Origin: Corynascus novoguineensis
Lineage: Eukaryota > Ascomycota > Sordariomycetes > Sordariales > Chaetomiaceae
NCBI GenBank assembly: GCA_033296725.1
Contig: MU857638.1
Location: 162,994 to 226,993 of the forward strand
DNA length: 64,000 bases
Direction: 5' to 3'
Positions within the stretch are counted from its first letter, which is position 1; each line of letters starts with the position of its first letter. The translations under genes and the position numbers were made by a program. The notes beneath the pieces were generated by a model, which ran no database searches, had not been told where the DNA came from, and saw nothing but the letters and a program-made list of their open reading frames with translations. Positions 34,426 through 44,235 of the stretch are shown here, piece by piece.

Positions 34426-35050
34426 GTTCGATACGGTGCTATGGACGCACCTGGGTACGGGGACCGAGGGTGGAAAGCTGGAAAGAGAATTTGCAGGGCT
34501 GACGGTTGGGCTTACCTATCCGGCGACCACAGCCGCCGGCGCGAGGCGCCGTTCATTATCGGGATGGCTTTCAGGTGGCTAAAGTGGCAGAGAGATGATG
34601 TCGACAGCGCTATGAATTTGTTTCGGTACCCCAGCACGACAAAGGCTCGTCCGCGCCTCTACACTATGCCAGTCCCATGCCGATTGGTCGACCTGAGAAT
34701 TGTTTGCTAGGTATCGTGCCAGGTCGGGCGTTCTTGAATGGGCAACCTGAGCGGGTGTTTTTGAGCGTGCGTGGTGGAACTCAGCTCGGCTACTGTTGTT
34801 TGCGCAACGGCGGCCAGCGATCGGTTCTTAGTGGATGCCGCGGTTACCAGCACTGGATTGCCCCACGCGGGGCCAGGGGTTGGTTATCCCTGCAACCCAA
34901 ACACCAGGGCCCCGTTACGGAAAGCTAAACCGCCATTCTCTCTCACTTTGCTTCCGGCGGTTGAAGGTGGGTGTACCGGCAATTGTCTAACCCACGCCAT
35001 GCACAAGACAGGGTGGATCCGTTCTCCCTTGCGCAGGAGTAGGTCAGCAA
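34426..35050. other. Intergenic, Ste14-type promoter side to the TMEM170-like gene
   Basis: No gene recognised. G+C-rich with no family feature in any frame. Confidence 0.6.
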
Positions 35051-35602
35051 TCACAGACCACCTTGTATCCTGAAGGAAGACACAATCAAGACCAGGACGT
35101 TGACCCAGCCCCAGACGAATGGGATCCAGGTCGACATGTAGAAGCCGCCCACAAGGTAGCTTGCGCCGACTCTATTGCATAGTCAGATCAGCCAATCTTA
35201 GCAGCCAGGCAACGAGTCACCTACATCAAACCGACAAGCGTGCCGGCAATCAAGGCCTCGGCGCCAGCAATGAGGGCGTAGACGACAGGCACGGCCCAGA
35301 GATACTTCCAACTGGACATGCGCTTGCCGCCCTGCATCAGAACGGCCACACCGACGGCGCCCAAGTGGAAGAGGCCGTAAAGAATCAAAGTCCAGAAAAG
35401 GGTGAACTTCCACATCTCGTCCAGCTCGTAGAGGATGATGCTTCCCGACTGCGGCGGCCAGAAGAGTGACGGAAACGGGGGCACTGTGTAATTGGGCGGT
35501 ATGTCGCGCCGGACGCGGCTGTGTGTGTCCCGTTCTCAGCATCAGCAGTTTCAGTAGTGAAGCGCGGGGGGATGCAATTGGCACATACGATGGGGTTTCC
35601 AT
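35051..35602 (-). CDS. TMEM170-like integral membrane protein
   Basis: Three exons: 35602-35589 (14 bases), 35518-35225 and 35171-35051, 142 residues. TMEM170 proteins are small membrane proteins which in animals shape ER sheets and the nuclear envelope; the fungal role is not established. Exon 1 gives METPS through TC|C, then RVRRDIPPNYTVPPFPSLFW. The signature MWKFTLFWTLILYGLFHLGA starts the first membrane helix; helices follow around YLWAVPVVYALIAGAEALIA and STWIPFVWGWVNVLVLIVSS. All three junctions keep frame. The gene is divergent from Pex8, with 427 bases between ATGs. The short first exon would be missed by gene finders that set a minimum exon length. Confidence 0.85.
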
Positions 35603-36029
35603 GGCTGCGACGGCGGGCGCCGGTCCCAAAGGCGAATGTTCTGTAGCTAAATGTCCCTTTCAACTGTAGTAATGAAAGCTAGTGGTATGTACAGTAACAG
35701 AATTTCCTCTGGCCAGCGCTGGGCCCAGGCGGTCGGCGCTTGTAGCTCTGCTTAGAGTGAAAGACGCGCAGCGGGCAGGTGCATGCAAGCCAAGCCATGG
35801 CCCAAATCCCACCATTGTTAACGCTGCACTCAGTGCAAACCCCGGCTAGCTGCATACAGTGTATACCTCGGCTCCTCGCAGCTTCACCCGACGGCATGCG
35901 CACTCGGCGGTTCTCTTCCCTGACTCGACTAGTACCACATACCGTCAGCAGGTGCACTTCAGGAAAACACAACGGCCACCACGCTGAAGGCACAGCACGA
36001 TCCAAATGTCATAATCAACCTCAGAAACC
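35603..36029. promoter_or_regulatory. Divergent promoter, TMEM170-like (-) / Pex8 (+)
   Basis: 427 bases between the two start codons. No confident TATA box or binding site could be named. Confidence 0.5.
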
Positions 36030-38156
36030 ATGTCCATCGACCGCCTCCTCACCACAGTGCTGCAGCTGTACCAGGACGTGCACGACGATGCGCGCACCGA
36101 GCAGATCTACAGCTCGACGGCCGCGTTGCTCGCCAATCTCTCGAATCCCTTGAACCTTTCCCTGCTCACCTCGCAACTCCTCATTGCACCTGCGATATGG
36201 GGCCGTCGCGATGGCATGCGCACCTGCTACCGCATCATCAGCATCTTCAACACGGCCGCCATCCACGTGCGCCGCAACGAGCTTGAGAAGGATCAAAAGA
36301 AGGGACAACCCCGTGCCGGCGGTGGTTTGGGAAGCGATGCGTGGGCGGCGGCGGTTCTCAAGGGGGCCGACGACCAGTCGGGCCGGTGGCAGCATCTCCT
36401 CGTCTTCAGCGGTGTCCTGATGGGCATGGAGAGCGGCGAGCGCCGCTCTCTCAGCCGCTCTATGCGCGATACGGTCGAGCGAGCCGTCGTCACGGCCACG
36501 AATCTCGCTATCCGGAACAGAGGACCCGAACCGCCCGCGCCCTCTGGCCCCGTTGCCCTGGCACTCAACTATGCCTTCTCGCTGCTGTCGGAATCCTCTC
36601 GCGCCGGCCTGGACTGCGATGCCCTCGTGCCCGTCGTGTTGCGAGCCATGCTCGGCGGGGATGGGCTACAAGACGGCGTGTTTCTCGCATCCATCGACCA
36701 AGACGTGCGGCAGGCCGAACAAAGGTTCATGTGGCTCGAGAACTCACCTTCGTATCTGCACCTCAAGCAGCTTGAGCAACGGCCGCTCGTCGCTGGCCTC
36801 GGACCGCTTTCGACTCTGCTCTCTTATGCCGTGCAGCACGCGCGCAACTCCGCTGTTGTGCTGCAGCTGCAAGACGACTTGGTAGCCTTCACATCGGGAC
36901 TGCTACAGTATTGGCAGGCCAACAAACTCTCTGAGCTCGACTTCTCGGAGGAGAGCATCTTCCTCACCCCAGAAACACTCCAGACCACGTGGCCTGCCCT
37001 CTGGCAATTTCTCAAAAGGATCATGTACGCCGTCGTATCCGTCCTCCACTCCATCATTGCCCGCAGCCTCCTCGACCGCCACCTCAAGCACCACACCGTT
37101 GCGCCCACCGTCGCCACCAAGACCCTCCACACGCTCCGCAACCTCTACTTCATCTCGTCTCGCAACGGCAGTGACGCCTTCCAAGTCTATACTTTCACCT
37201 ACCTCACCTCGCTAGATATTCTCTCACGCTACGGCCCAGCTTCGGCCTCCTTCCTCCGCTCTATCCTGCCCCAGCCCGCGACCGCCATTCCTCCCCATCC
37301 CCTCCACCGCACCCTCGACCTCTTCTACCTCAACACCGCGGAACACCTACCTCTGAACCTGCCGCCACAGGATTGCGAGGCTCTCATCATCACCCCGGCC
37401 ACGACCTACCTCACCACCCCACCACCACCCACCTCCTCTTCCTCCTCCTCCGCTCCCTCCGCGCTCGTCCCGCTCTTCGAAGCAGCCCACAGCGCTGTGC
37501 TCGCCGCGCTCTCGTGTCCGCACAACGCTGCCCTGACGACCCGCGTCGTGCCCTTCTACGCCGACGCTTTGTTCGCCTCGTTCCCCGCGCGCATCTCGCC
37601 CCGCCAGTTCCGCCTCGCCTTCCGCACCATCCTACAGATTCTCGGCCCGCCTTTTGCCGCCTCGTGGGAGCAGGCCGAGCTCGGCGAGTGCCTCCTCGAG
37701 ATTGTCCGCTACCGCGTTCCCACCGCTGGGAGGGAGATTTTACCCTCGTCACCGGCTTCTTCTTCTTCTTCAGATCCTCATGCGACCGCGGATGGGTCAA
37801 AGGGCGAAGCGGAGGTGTCGGAGCAGAGCACGCTTGTGCTGACACTGATCGATGCGCTGCCGTTCCTCAGGGTAGAGATCCTCGAGGAGTGGATGACACT
37901 GGCGGCGGCAGCGGTGCACGAAATCGTCGGGGAAAGACTGCGGGAGGGGGTCAAGAGGCGGTTTTGGGAGGTGCTGGTCAGCGGTGAGATGGACGTCGAG
38001 AGGGCCGCCGTTGCCGTCGCCTGGTGGGGGACCAAGGGAGGCAGGGAGGCGGTCTTGTTTGGGAAGGGAATTGCACAATCACAGCAGGGAGGTGGAGAAG
38101 AGGCGTTCATGATGAGCGGGGCGATTGTGCAGGAGGGGAGGGAGAGTAGGCTGTGA
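36030..38156 (+). CDS. pex8: Peroxin 8 (Pex8), peroxisomal importomer linker
   Basis: Intronless, 708 residues, matching filamentous-fungal Pex8 in length and in its opening MSIDRLLTTVLQLYQDV, followed by SNPLNLSLLTSQLLIAPAIW. Pex8 lies on the lumenal face of the peroxisome membrane, joins the docking and RING subcomplexes and helps release cargo from Pex5. It ends in SRL, a type-1 peroxisomal targeting signal, which fits its need to enter the organelle. Most of the chain is predicted helical; residues 450-490 are a Ser/Pro-rich low-complexity insert. No catalytic motif is expected. Divergent from the TMEM170-like gene and convergent with TFIIIA. Confidence 0.85.
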   Translation: MSIDRLLTTVLQLYQDVHDDARTEQIYSSTAALLANLSNPLNLSLLTSQLLIAPAIWGRRDGMRTCYRIISIFNTAAIHVRRNELEKDQKKGQPRAGGGLGSDAWAAAVLKGADDQSGRWQHLLVFSGVLMGMESGERRSLSRSMRDTVERAVVTATNLAIRNRGPEPPAPSGPVALALNYAFSLLSESSRAGLDCDALVPVVLRAMLGGDGLQDGVFLASIDQDVRQAEQRFMWLENSPSYLHLKQLEQRPLVAGLGPLSTLLSYAVQHARNSAVVLQLQDDLVAFTSGLLQYWQANKLSELDFSEESIFLTPETLQTTWPALWQFLKRIMYAVVSVLHSIIARSLLDRHLKHHTVAPTVATKTLHTLRNLYFISSRNGSDAFQVYTFTYLTSLDILSRYGPASASFLRSILPQPATAIPPHPLHRTLDLFYLNTAEHLPLNLPPQDCEALIITPATTYLTTPPPPTSSSSSSAPSALVPLFEAAHSAVLAALSCPHNAALTTRVVPFYADALFASFPARISPRQFRLAFRTILQILGPPFAASWEQAELGECLLEIVRYRVPTAGREILPSSPASSSSSDPHATADGSKGEAEVSEQSTLVLTLIDALPFLRVEILEEWMTLAAAAVHEIVGERLREGVKRRFWEVLVSGEMDVERAAVAVAWWGTKGGREAVLFGKGIAQSQQGGGEEAFMMSGAIVQEGRESRL

Positions 38157-38816
38157 TATCGTGGATGAACTAAGCAAACGGATGCTGCTACTGATTGTAA
38201 TGGTATTGGGATGATGAAAGTGGCGGGTATGTAAATGTATTATGAAGAGGGCTGATCTTGTATCTACTCATGAAGGCGTGGTCAAAGGATGACTATTTTT
38301 TTACAAGCAGACCCGTACCATCTGAAACCTGATTGATACTTTGTCAGTGCCTCGCCATCGCAGGCCTCAGTGTCTCGAAAACGGTCATCTTTTAAAATCG
38401 CATGGTATCCATCTGCAATCCTTGGGTAACCAGCAAAAGAAGGGGCGGCAGCAGACATGATCAGGACAACGATAGAAACGGAGTGCAAACAAGGAAAGCC
38501 TCCAGGGACTGGCGCGTGTTCTGGCCATCGGAGTGTATCTGGTAGGTGAAAAGGTGCAAAAATGTCAAACATATGCATTCTCTTCCCGCGTCATTATTCT
38601 GCCTCTCTTTTGTTTAGCGCGAATGACGAACTCTAAACATGGCGCTGTTTTTTCCCATTTCCCGTGCCGTCTACACTGTTGTGCCGGCAATAACATAACC
38701 CTTATTTATACATGTAACTAGCAACGATAAGATATCAAAAGTCAAAGGGTATCTCTACTCCTGCATAGCCATGCGCCCCGAAAATAGCACTTTTTTTTTC
38801 CCACTTCTTTTGGTTT
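38157..38816. other. Intergenic between convergent Pex8 and TFIIIA
   Basis: 660 bases of A+T-richer 3' sequence. No gene recognised. Confidence 0.65.
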
Positions 38817-40328
38817 TTACTCCTTCGCGTCCATCAGCGCGTCCAAATCAATCAGCCGGCGCATCTCGGTCCACTCGGCGTCGAAACTCGGCTCCTCTAC
38901 GGCCGGAATAGTGGATTCAATCCAAAACTGCTCGCCGTTTTCACCTGCCTCCTGCAAGCGCGGGTCGATGGCATCTTCTTGCGAGACTGGGTGATACTTC
39001 TGAACATGCTTGTTCAAGTCGGCATGCCGCATGAACTTGGCATCGCAGCCCTCGGCAGAACATGGGATGGTCCTGGTCGGAACAGCAGCCGACATCTCGT
39101 CCTCCTCGCCCGGCAATGCCGACTTGACAGTATACAGGTAGGGCGGCCGCTTCCTTCCCAGGTGCACATACCGCACGTGCTCCTCCAACTTCAGCTTGCT
39201 GACAAAAGTCTGTCCACACCCTTCCTCCCGCCAGTTCCAATCGGCGATATCCTCCGTCTGGTACGTGTCCACCTGACCACAGACGAACCGCAGGCCCTCG
39301 TGCGCCGTCCGAATGTGGGTATTGAGATTTGATACCCTCGTGAACTTCTTGCCACACCCCTCCCAGCTACACTCAACCGTCTTTCTCTCCTCCACCGTGG
39401 TACCGGAGTGGTACATGTCAACATGCCTCTCAAGGTCCGCCTGACTCCCACACCGGACGTCGCAGAAGACACAGTTGACGTGCTCCTTACGCATGTGGGC
39501 CTGCAGCAGCAGCAGGGTGCGGAAGCCGACGCGGCGGCCGTCGCCGTCCTCCTCGCCGCCGCACTCCTCGCACCAGAAGCGAACCTCGCCGTGCTCCCGC
39601 TCGACATGACGGCGCAGTGCGCCGGCCGTGTCGAATCCGGCGCCGCACCCTTCCTCGGCGCCGCAGACGAAGGCTGGCAGGCCGAGGTGGGCAACGCGGA
39701 CGTGCCTCTGCAGCGTCTGGTGCTTGCGGAAGCTCAGGCTGCAGCCCTCGTAGCCGCGGCAGCGAAAGCGCTCGGCACCCTCATGCACGGCGGCGTGGCG
39801 ACGCAGTCGCGTGGCCGTGACAAAGGCTTTGCCGCAACCAGGCTCAGCACACGCGTACTTCTTCTCGTGCGTGTGCGAGCCCTTGATGTGCTGTGCCAGG
39901 TGCTTCTCCTCGAGGTACGTCTTGTCGCACCCCTCGTAGGGGCACTTGTGCGGGCGGTCATTGGTGTGCGAGCGCAAGTGGGCGGCCAGCCGGGCGGGCC
40001 GGTTGAAGGTTTTGGGGCAGCCCGGGTAGGTGCACTTAATAGTCTTGAGGTCCGAAGGAAACTTCCGGCCGGCGCGGCGGGAGGAGTTCGGTTCTCCTTC
40101 GGGGATGGAGGTTGCCGTGGATGTGAGCGGGTGGTCTTCGGTTGTTGGGGGAGGAGACGGGGCGACAATCTGGTTGTTATTGTCGGAGGGAGTACATGTT
40201 GAGTCGGTCAATCGAAGAGGAAGTGCCAAAGCTTGATCCTCTGTGTCGGTTGTTTGCGGCGACTGAATCTGCTGTCGCTTGGAAGGACCAGACGGCCCTC
40301 CGTCTTCAATTGCTGCTTTCCTTTTCAT
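38817..40328 (-). CDS. Transcription factor IIIA (C2H2 zinc fingers, 5S rRNA gene factor)
   Basis: Intronless, 503 residues from the ATG at 40328 (MKRKAAIEDGGPSGPSKRQQ). TFIIIA binds the internal promoter of 5S rRNA genes, and the 5S RNA itself, to recruit TFIIIC, TFIIIB and Pol III. About ten C2H2-type fingers can be counted from residue 95 on, including CTYPGCPKTFNRPARL, CPYEGCDKTYLEEKHL, CAEPGCGKAFVTATRL, CSWEGCGKKFTRVSNL and the last CSAEGCDAKFMRHADL. Two fingers (around residue 240-280) are irregular, with long spacers such as CEECGGEEDGDGRRVGF. A long linker separates the final finger. The total is close to S. pombe TFIIIA (ten fingers) and not to a single-family transcriptional regulator, but orthology is inferred from finger order. 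Confidence 0.8.
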   Translation of the reverse strand: MKRKAAIEDGGPSGPSKRQQIQSPQTTDTEDQALALPLRLTDSTCTPSDNNNQIVAPSPPPTTEDHPLTSTATSIPEGEPNSSRRAGRKFPSDLKTIKCTYPGCPKTFNRPARLAAHLRSHTNDRPHKCPYEGCDKTYLEEKHLAQHIKGSHTHEKKYACAEPGCGKAFVTATRLRRHAAVHEGAERFRCRGYEGCSLSFRKHQTLQRHVRVAHLGLPAFVCGAEEGCGAGFDTAGALRRHVEREHGEVRFWCEECGGEEDGDGRRVGFRTLLLLQAHMRKEHVNCVFCDVRCGSQADLERHVDMYHSGTTVEERKTVECSWEGCGKKFTRVSNLNTHIRTAHEGLRFVCGQVDTYQTEDIADWNWREEGCGQTFVSKLKLEEHVRYVHLGRKRPPYLYTVKSALPGEEDEMSAAVPTRTIPCSAEGCDAKFMRHADLNKHVQKYHPVSQEDAIDPRLQEAGENGEQFWIESTIPAVEEPSFDAEWTEMRRLIDLDALMDAKE

Positions 40329-40701
40329 GTTAACTCTGGCGAGAAGGAGGCTTCGGCCAGAGCTGAGTGTAGAGAGGAAGCGATGCAAGTTGCATTTGCA
40401 ATTGCAAGTTCAAGGTTTGAGCTTGATTTCTCCAACTTTTTTGTGGGTGCATGTCGAGTTCCGGCAGGCAACGGCAGCCGAATCAAAGAGGACCTGGAAT
40501 CTGCAGGGCTGACTTTCAGCCTCGTCTATTTGATGGGGGTGCCCCACTCAAATTTTTCACCTGTCCCTCCGCCAGCCGCCTCGGCCATTCGCAGCCGCTC
40601 CTTCTTTCCATCAACAAAGCGCCCCTCCGACAGAGTTACTGCCGCACACTGCCACCTGTCCCACTCTTTCGTTTGATCAGTCCTTTTTAAAATACATCAA
40701 A
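40329..40701. promoter_or_regulatory. Divergent promoter, TFIIIA (-) / RPB6 (+)
   Basis: 373 bases separate the start codons of two genes for the RNA polymerase machinery. A Pol II subunit TATA box is not obvious; AAAATACATC lies just before the Rpb6 ATG. Co-regulation from a shared region is possible but not shown. Confidence 0.55.
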
Positions 40702-41353
40702 ATGTCCGACTACGGCGGTGACGACGATCGCGAGCCTCTGTAAGCTTGGAACACATCTTCATTCGCAACTCGAAACCCCCTCTAACCCCCAGCAGCAACG
40801 ACGAGCCCGCCTTCGACGAGGACCCGGATGAGTACTACGAACCAGAGCCAGAGCCCGCCGACGATGACGAGGCGGCGCATGCGGCCGAACAAGATGGCGA
40901 GAATCAGGATGCGGATCACGTTATTGCGTCAGGCGACCCCAACGCAGCCGCGAACGTTGGCAAGGGGAACGAGAAGTCGCACAAGGACAAAAAAATCCCC
41001 AATGACCAGCGCACGACTACACCTTTCATGACCAAGTACGAGAAGGCACGCATTCTAGGAACCAGGGCTTTGCAAATCAGGTGGGTTCGCTCTACATCGG
41101 CGATGGAAGGACGGGTTTGCTGATTGGTGCCCCAGCATGAATGCTCCCGTTCTGGTCGACCTCGAGGGTGAGACGGACCCGCTGCAGATTGCCATCAAGG
41201 AGCTGAGGGAAAAGAAAATCCCTCTCATTGTGCGCCGGTATCTTCCCGACGGATAGTAAGTGGCTACCTTCAGCTGGCTGTTTTCGTAGCCGATAACTAA
41301 CCGCATTTCGATCTAGCTACGAGGACTGGACCTGCGAGGAGCTCCTTCAATGA
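40702..41353 (+). CDS. rpb6: RNA polymerases I, II and III common subunit Rpb6 (ABC2)
   Basis: Four exons: 40702-40739, 40793-41080, 41136-41255 and 41317-41353, 160 residues (yeast Rpo26 is 155). Rpb6 is shared by the three nuclear polymerases and stabilises the clamp. The first half is acidic (PAFDEDPDEYYEPEPEPADD), then RTTTPFMTKYEKARILGTRA, SMNAPVLVDLEGETDPLQIA and the C-terminal PDGYYEDWTCEELLQ, which are the conserved core. All junctions keep frame (CT|C, AG|C, TA|C). The 37-base last exon carries the stop. Identity is very secure. Confidence 0.97.
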
Positions 41354-41924
41354 ATTGGTTTGTATAAAATAAAAATCAGAAAACCAAGATTGCATTAGCG
41401 ATGGCGTTGGGGTGCTGCTTTGTTGTTTTTGGGGGATAGGGGTAATCGCAGAGGAAGGGCCAGAGGCATACTGAATCTTGTGGGCACTTCCTAGGCCTTT
41501 TTACTCGAGCTCGGAAGCCATATCGTTTCTAGAATCTGACAGAAATGGGACCAAATTCAAGTTCGGATGCGAATGGGTGAATGTGGTGTAAAGCTTCGCC
41601 AGGAGACGGTATTGAAGCTTGATACATTCAACACGGCGGGACGTGGAAGAGACTGAGTCTCATATGACGGCTTCACGACTGAGGTGAATTAATGCCTATG
41701 AAAAGTTGCTGTCGCTGCGGTACTGCGGCCTGCAATAGATTCCGCTTGATACTTATGTTATTCTCGCCCACCATCAGCCATGCGCGATGCTGCCGTCTCA
41801 TGCGGGCCAAGGTGCAATCCACACCCAAGCGGAGCTCAACTGCAAGTAGCGAACCCACAGACGCCCACCCGCAGGCCACTCAAAATTCGGAAATCATACC
41901 GCACATGTCAACAGACAAACGCAA
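41354..41924. other. Intergenic, RPB6 3' side to tRNA-His
   Basis: No gene recognised. Holds the Rpb6 3' UTR. Confidence 0.65.
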
Positions 41925-42015
41925 GGGTGACTAGTCTAGTGGTCAGGACGCTTCGTTGTGGCTTTCGTTCCATATACGATCCCGAAGAAACCCCGGTTCG
42001 ATTCCGGGGTCGCCC
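41925..42015 (+). tRNA. tRNA-His (anticodon GUG) with 20-base intron
   Basis: Acceptor arms GGGTGAC and GTCGCCC pair (one T-G). The D arm is GTCTAGTGGTCAGGAC, the anticodon stem CTTCG/CGAAG and the T arm CCCGG-TTCGATT-CCGGG. The loop reads TTGTGG, then an intron of about 20 bases (41962-41981), then C38, so the anticodon is GTG and the spliced loop TTGTGGC is that of fungal tRNA-His. The intron could be shifted by a base because of C-rich ends. The discriminator base is A (42016). A short T run follows at about 42020. Confidence 0.9.
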
Positions 42016-44235
42016 ATTCTTTTGATTGATTCCAATCGAAGCTGAATATTTTTGGCTCGAGTTCGCACGCAGCAGAACTTGGATATTCAGTCCGTCCTCT
42101 TCTTGTCTTTGGTCAGGTGTAGCTTGGCAGCTGCCGACACAGGACGGTTACGCAAGCAAAGAACCAGAAAGTTGAATCGTCAACCTCTATGTACTGGTAT
42201 CCACCCACCATATAACTATGCCGTCTCAAGGTCAATTTGTTTGACTCTTTGCCACCCTCAAGATCAGGTTCAGCTTATAGGCTAACCCCATAGGGAAGGG
42301 GTATTTTTTCGATCTGCTCAGACTTTGTGTACCTCACGTCGGCAGGACTCAAGCGCAAGTCTCATTGTTGCCCCAGGCATGACTCTTCCATCCCTCAGGT
42401 TCTCAGTCTTAGCCCTACCAAAACTCGAGGTGAACTAACCAACCCTAGCCCAAGGAAGAAAAAATCGCGTCATGTAGAACAGGGAAAAGGTGATGCGAGT
42501 TCACGAGAGGGACAAGGAGATGAAGAGCGCGAGGGTGCCGGTAGTGGTGATCTCGGACGATCAACATGTTTCTTGAGCAACTTTCTTTTTCCACAACCGT
42601 CACCTTGCAACTAGAGATTTTATCGTCCGATCTTGGATTGTGCCAGGGCCACTTGGTCCTCCTATCGAGGGAAGCGGCAAGCGTTTCCTGCTCCCACCTC
42701 CGCGACATGCCATCACTACTGAAATATCCGCTACCTCAAACGTTGTCGTGGCTCGTATTCTGCTCTTCATATAGGCTATACATATTCTCCCAATACCATT
42801 CTCAGTGTTAGCCGGCGAGAAGCCCTAATTGACAATGCCTCTGGTCACCAAAGGCCTCTCCCAAGTGTGCTTCTCTACCCGCCAATGTTTCAATGATTTA
42901 AATTTCGGCATCACTCTCGACAGAAAAGAGTGTAGACTTAGAGACAAAGAGAACCACAAGCCTTTCCGCAGCGCGTACCTAGTGTTGTTCCTCAGAACGG
43001 CGACTACGATCGCACTTTTATCCTTTACGACTCTTTACCGATAATCACCATCTTTATGGATGGCGTCGTCGTTCACCCGGACAACGTGAGCAACGGTAAA
43101 GAACAGCAGATAAAGGTTGGGTTTATTGATCAAGTCAAGAATTCTCTAGCTACACGTTCCGCAGTGATTAAGCAGTGGCACACACTGGCGGCCTCGCCAC
43201 CGCGCCGAGGTCGAATAAGGACCCATGTTCTGCTCTTCTACTCTGTCTGAGTGAGAAGTGATGTTGCGGTTTGGTGCTGGTGTTCCTGGGAAACTCCCTT
43301 TGGGGTCGGGTTCCTTAATTACTCGAAACAGGTAGGGTTCCATGACAGCCGAAGGGTTGGGCGGCGGCGTTTGGAAATTAACGACGCCGTCGGGTCATCG
43401 TCAATGACGGCCTCCCACCGCCCGCCTCCTCTTGTACTGACTTCGGTCTCCCGGTTGTACTAATATTCGTTTCCCGCCTACCCTAGCCTTCTGGCCTTCC
43501 TCCCTCTGATTCCTCGTCCCCACCTCGCTCCCACTTGCTCCATCGCTCATCGTCAAGACTCGAAGGCCGGGTTGACAACAGATCAGTGAACTGGTAATGA
43601 ACTGTGTAGACCGGGCGATTGATAGGAGGGGAAATTCACTGGGAAACCCCAGTGATAACCCGCAGTGCCCTATTATGCCTTCCGTTCCTCTTTTAGAGGT
43701 GTTCCACGTGGGGGGCTCAATGTCCGAATCAACTTGCTAGGCTGTGGAGAAAATCAGTTCGACACCTTGGAACCTTACGAGACGAAATACAAACCCTACG
43801 TCCCCTCAGAGATCTAGAAAGCGCCCCGAGAGGCGGGGGTTCTGGTTGGCAAACGAATCTTGTTCTTAAGCATTCTGTACAGGGGTTTGTTGCAGTCTTG
43901 TGGTGATCGATATGCTTTCTAAATCATTGCTGTAGGTGATTGATTCTGTCAATTTCAATGACGGGGAATGGGCACGAAGATCTGTAAGAGATAAGACCAG
44001 GGGGACCTGACGAATTATATACAGCCATATAGCTACAGTGATTCTAACTGGTGCTGAAACAGTTTTAGATGACTGCAGAAGCCAGAGGATAAGTCTCTTT
44101 GGATAAGAATACTAGATATTACTATATACTGACATATCAAGGAGCGTAAGAAGCTGTGCTTCTCATCATCCATCCATCACCTAAACATACGACTCCATCT
44201 CACCATATCTCTCATCTCAGCCAAATAGTCTGATT
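42016..44235. other. Gene-poor interval, tRNA-His to the WSC gene
   Basis: 2.2 kb with no recognised gene. The part from about 43850 to 44160 is A+T-rich. A short perfect hairpin lies at 43637-43654 (separate entry). Open frames of 60-90 codons lack family features. Confidence 0.5.
43637..43654. repeat. Short perfect inverted repeat (7-bp stem, 4-base loop)
   Basis: CACTGGG AAAC CCCAGTG can fold into a 7-base-pair stem with the loop AAAC. It stands in a stretch without genes and is not followed by a T run, so it is not an obvious Pol III terminator. Confidence 0.6.

Noticed and set aside
39408..40202. 264-codon open frame antisense to TFIIIA
   Set aside because: Shadow frame of a G+C-rich zinc-finger exon; Ala/Val-rich with no motif.
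42835..43041. Small open frame with ATG (MPLVTKGLSQVCFSTRQ)
   Set aside because: 69 residues, no family, unusual codon use and no splice context; likely chance.
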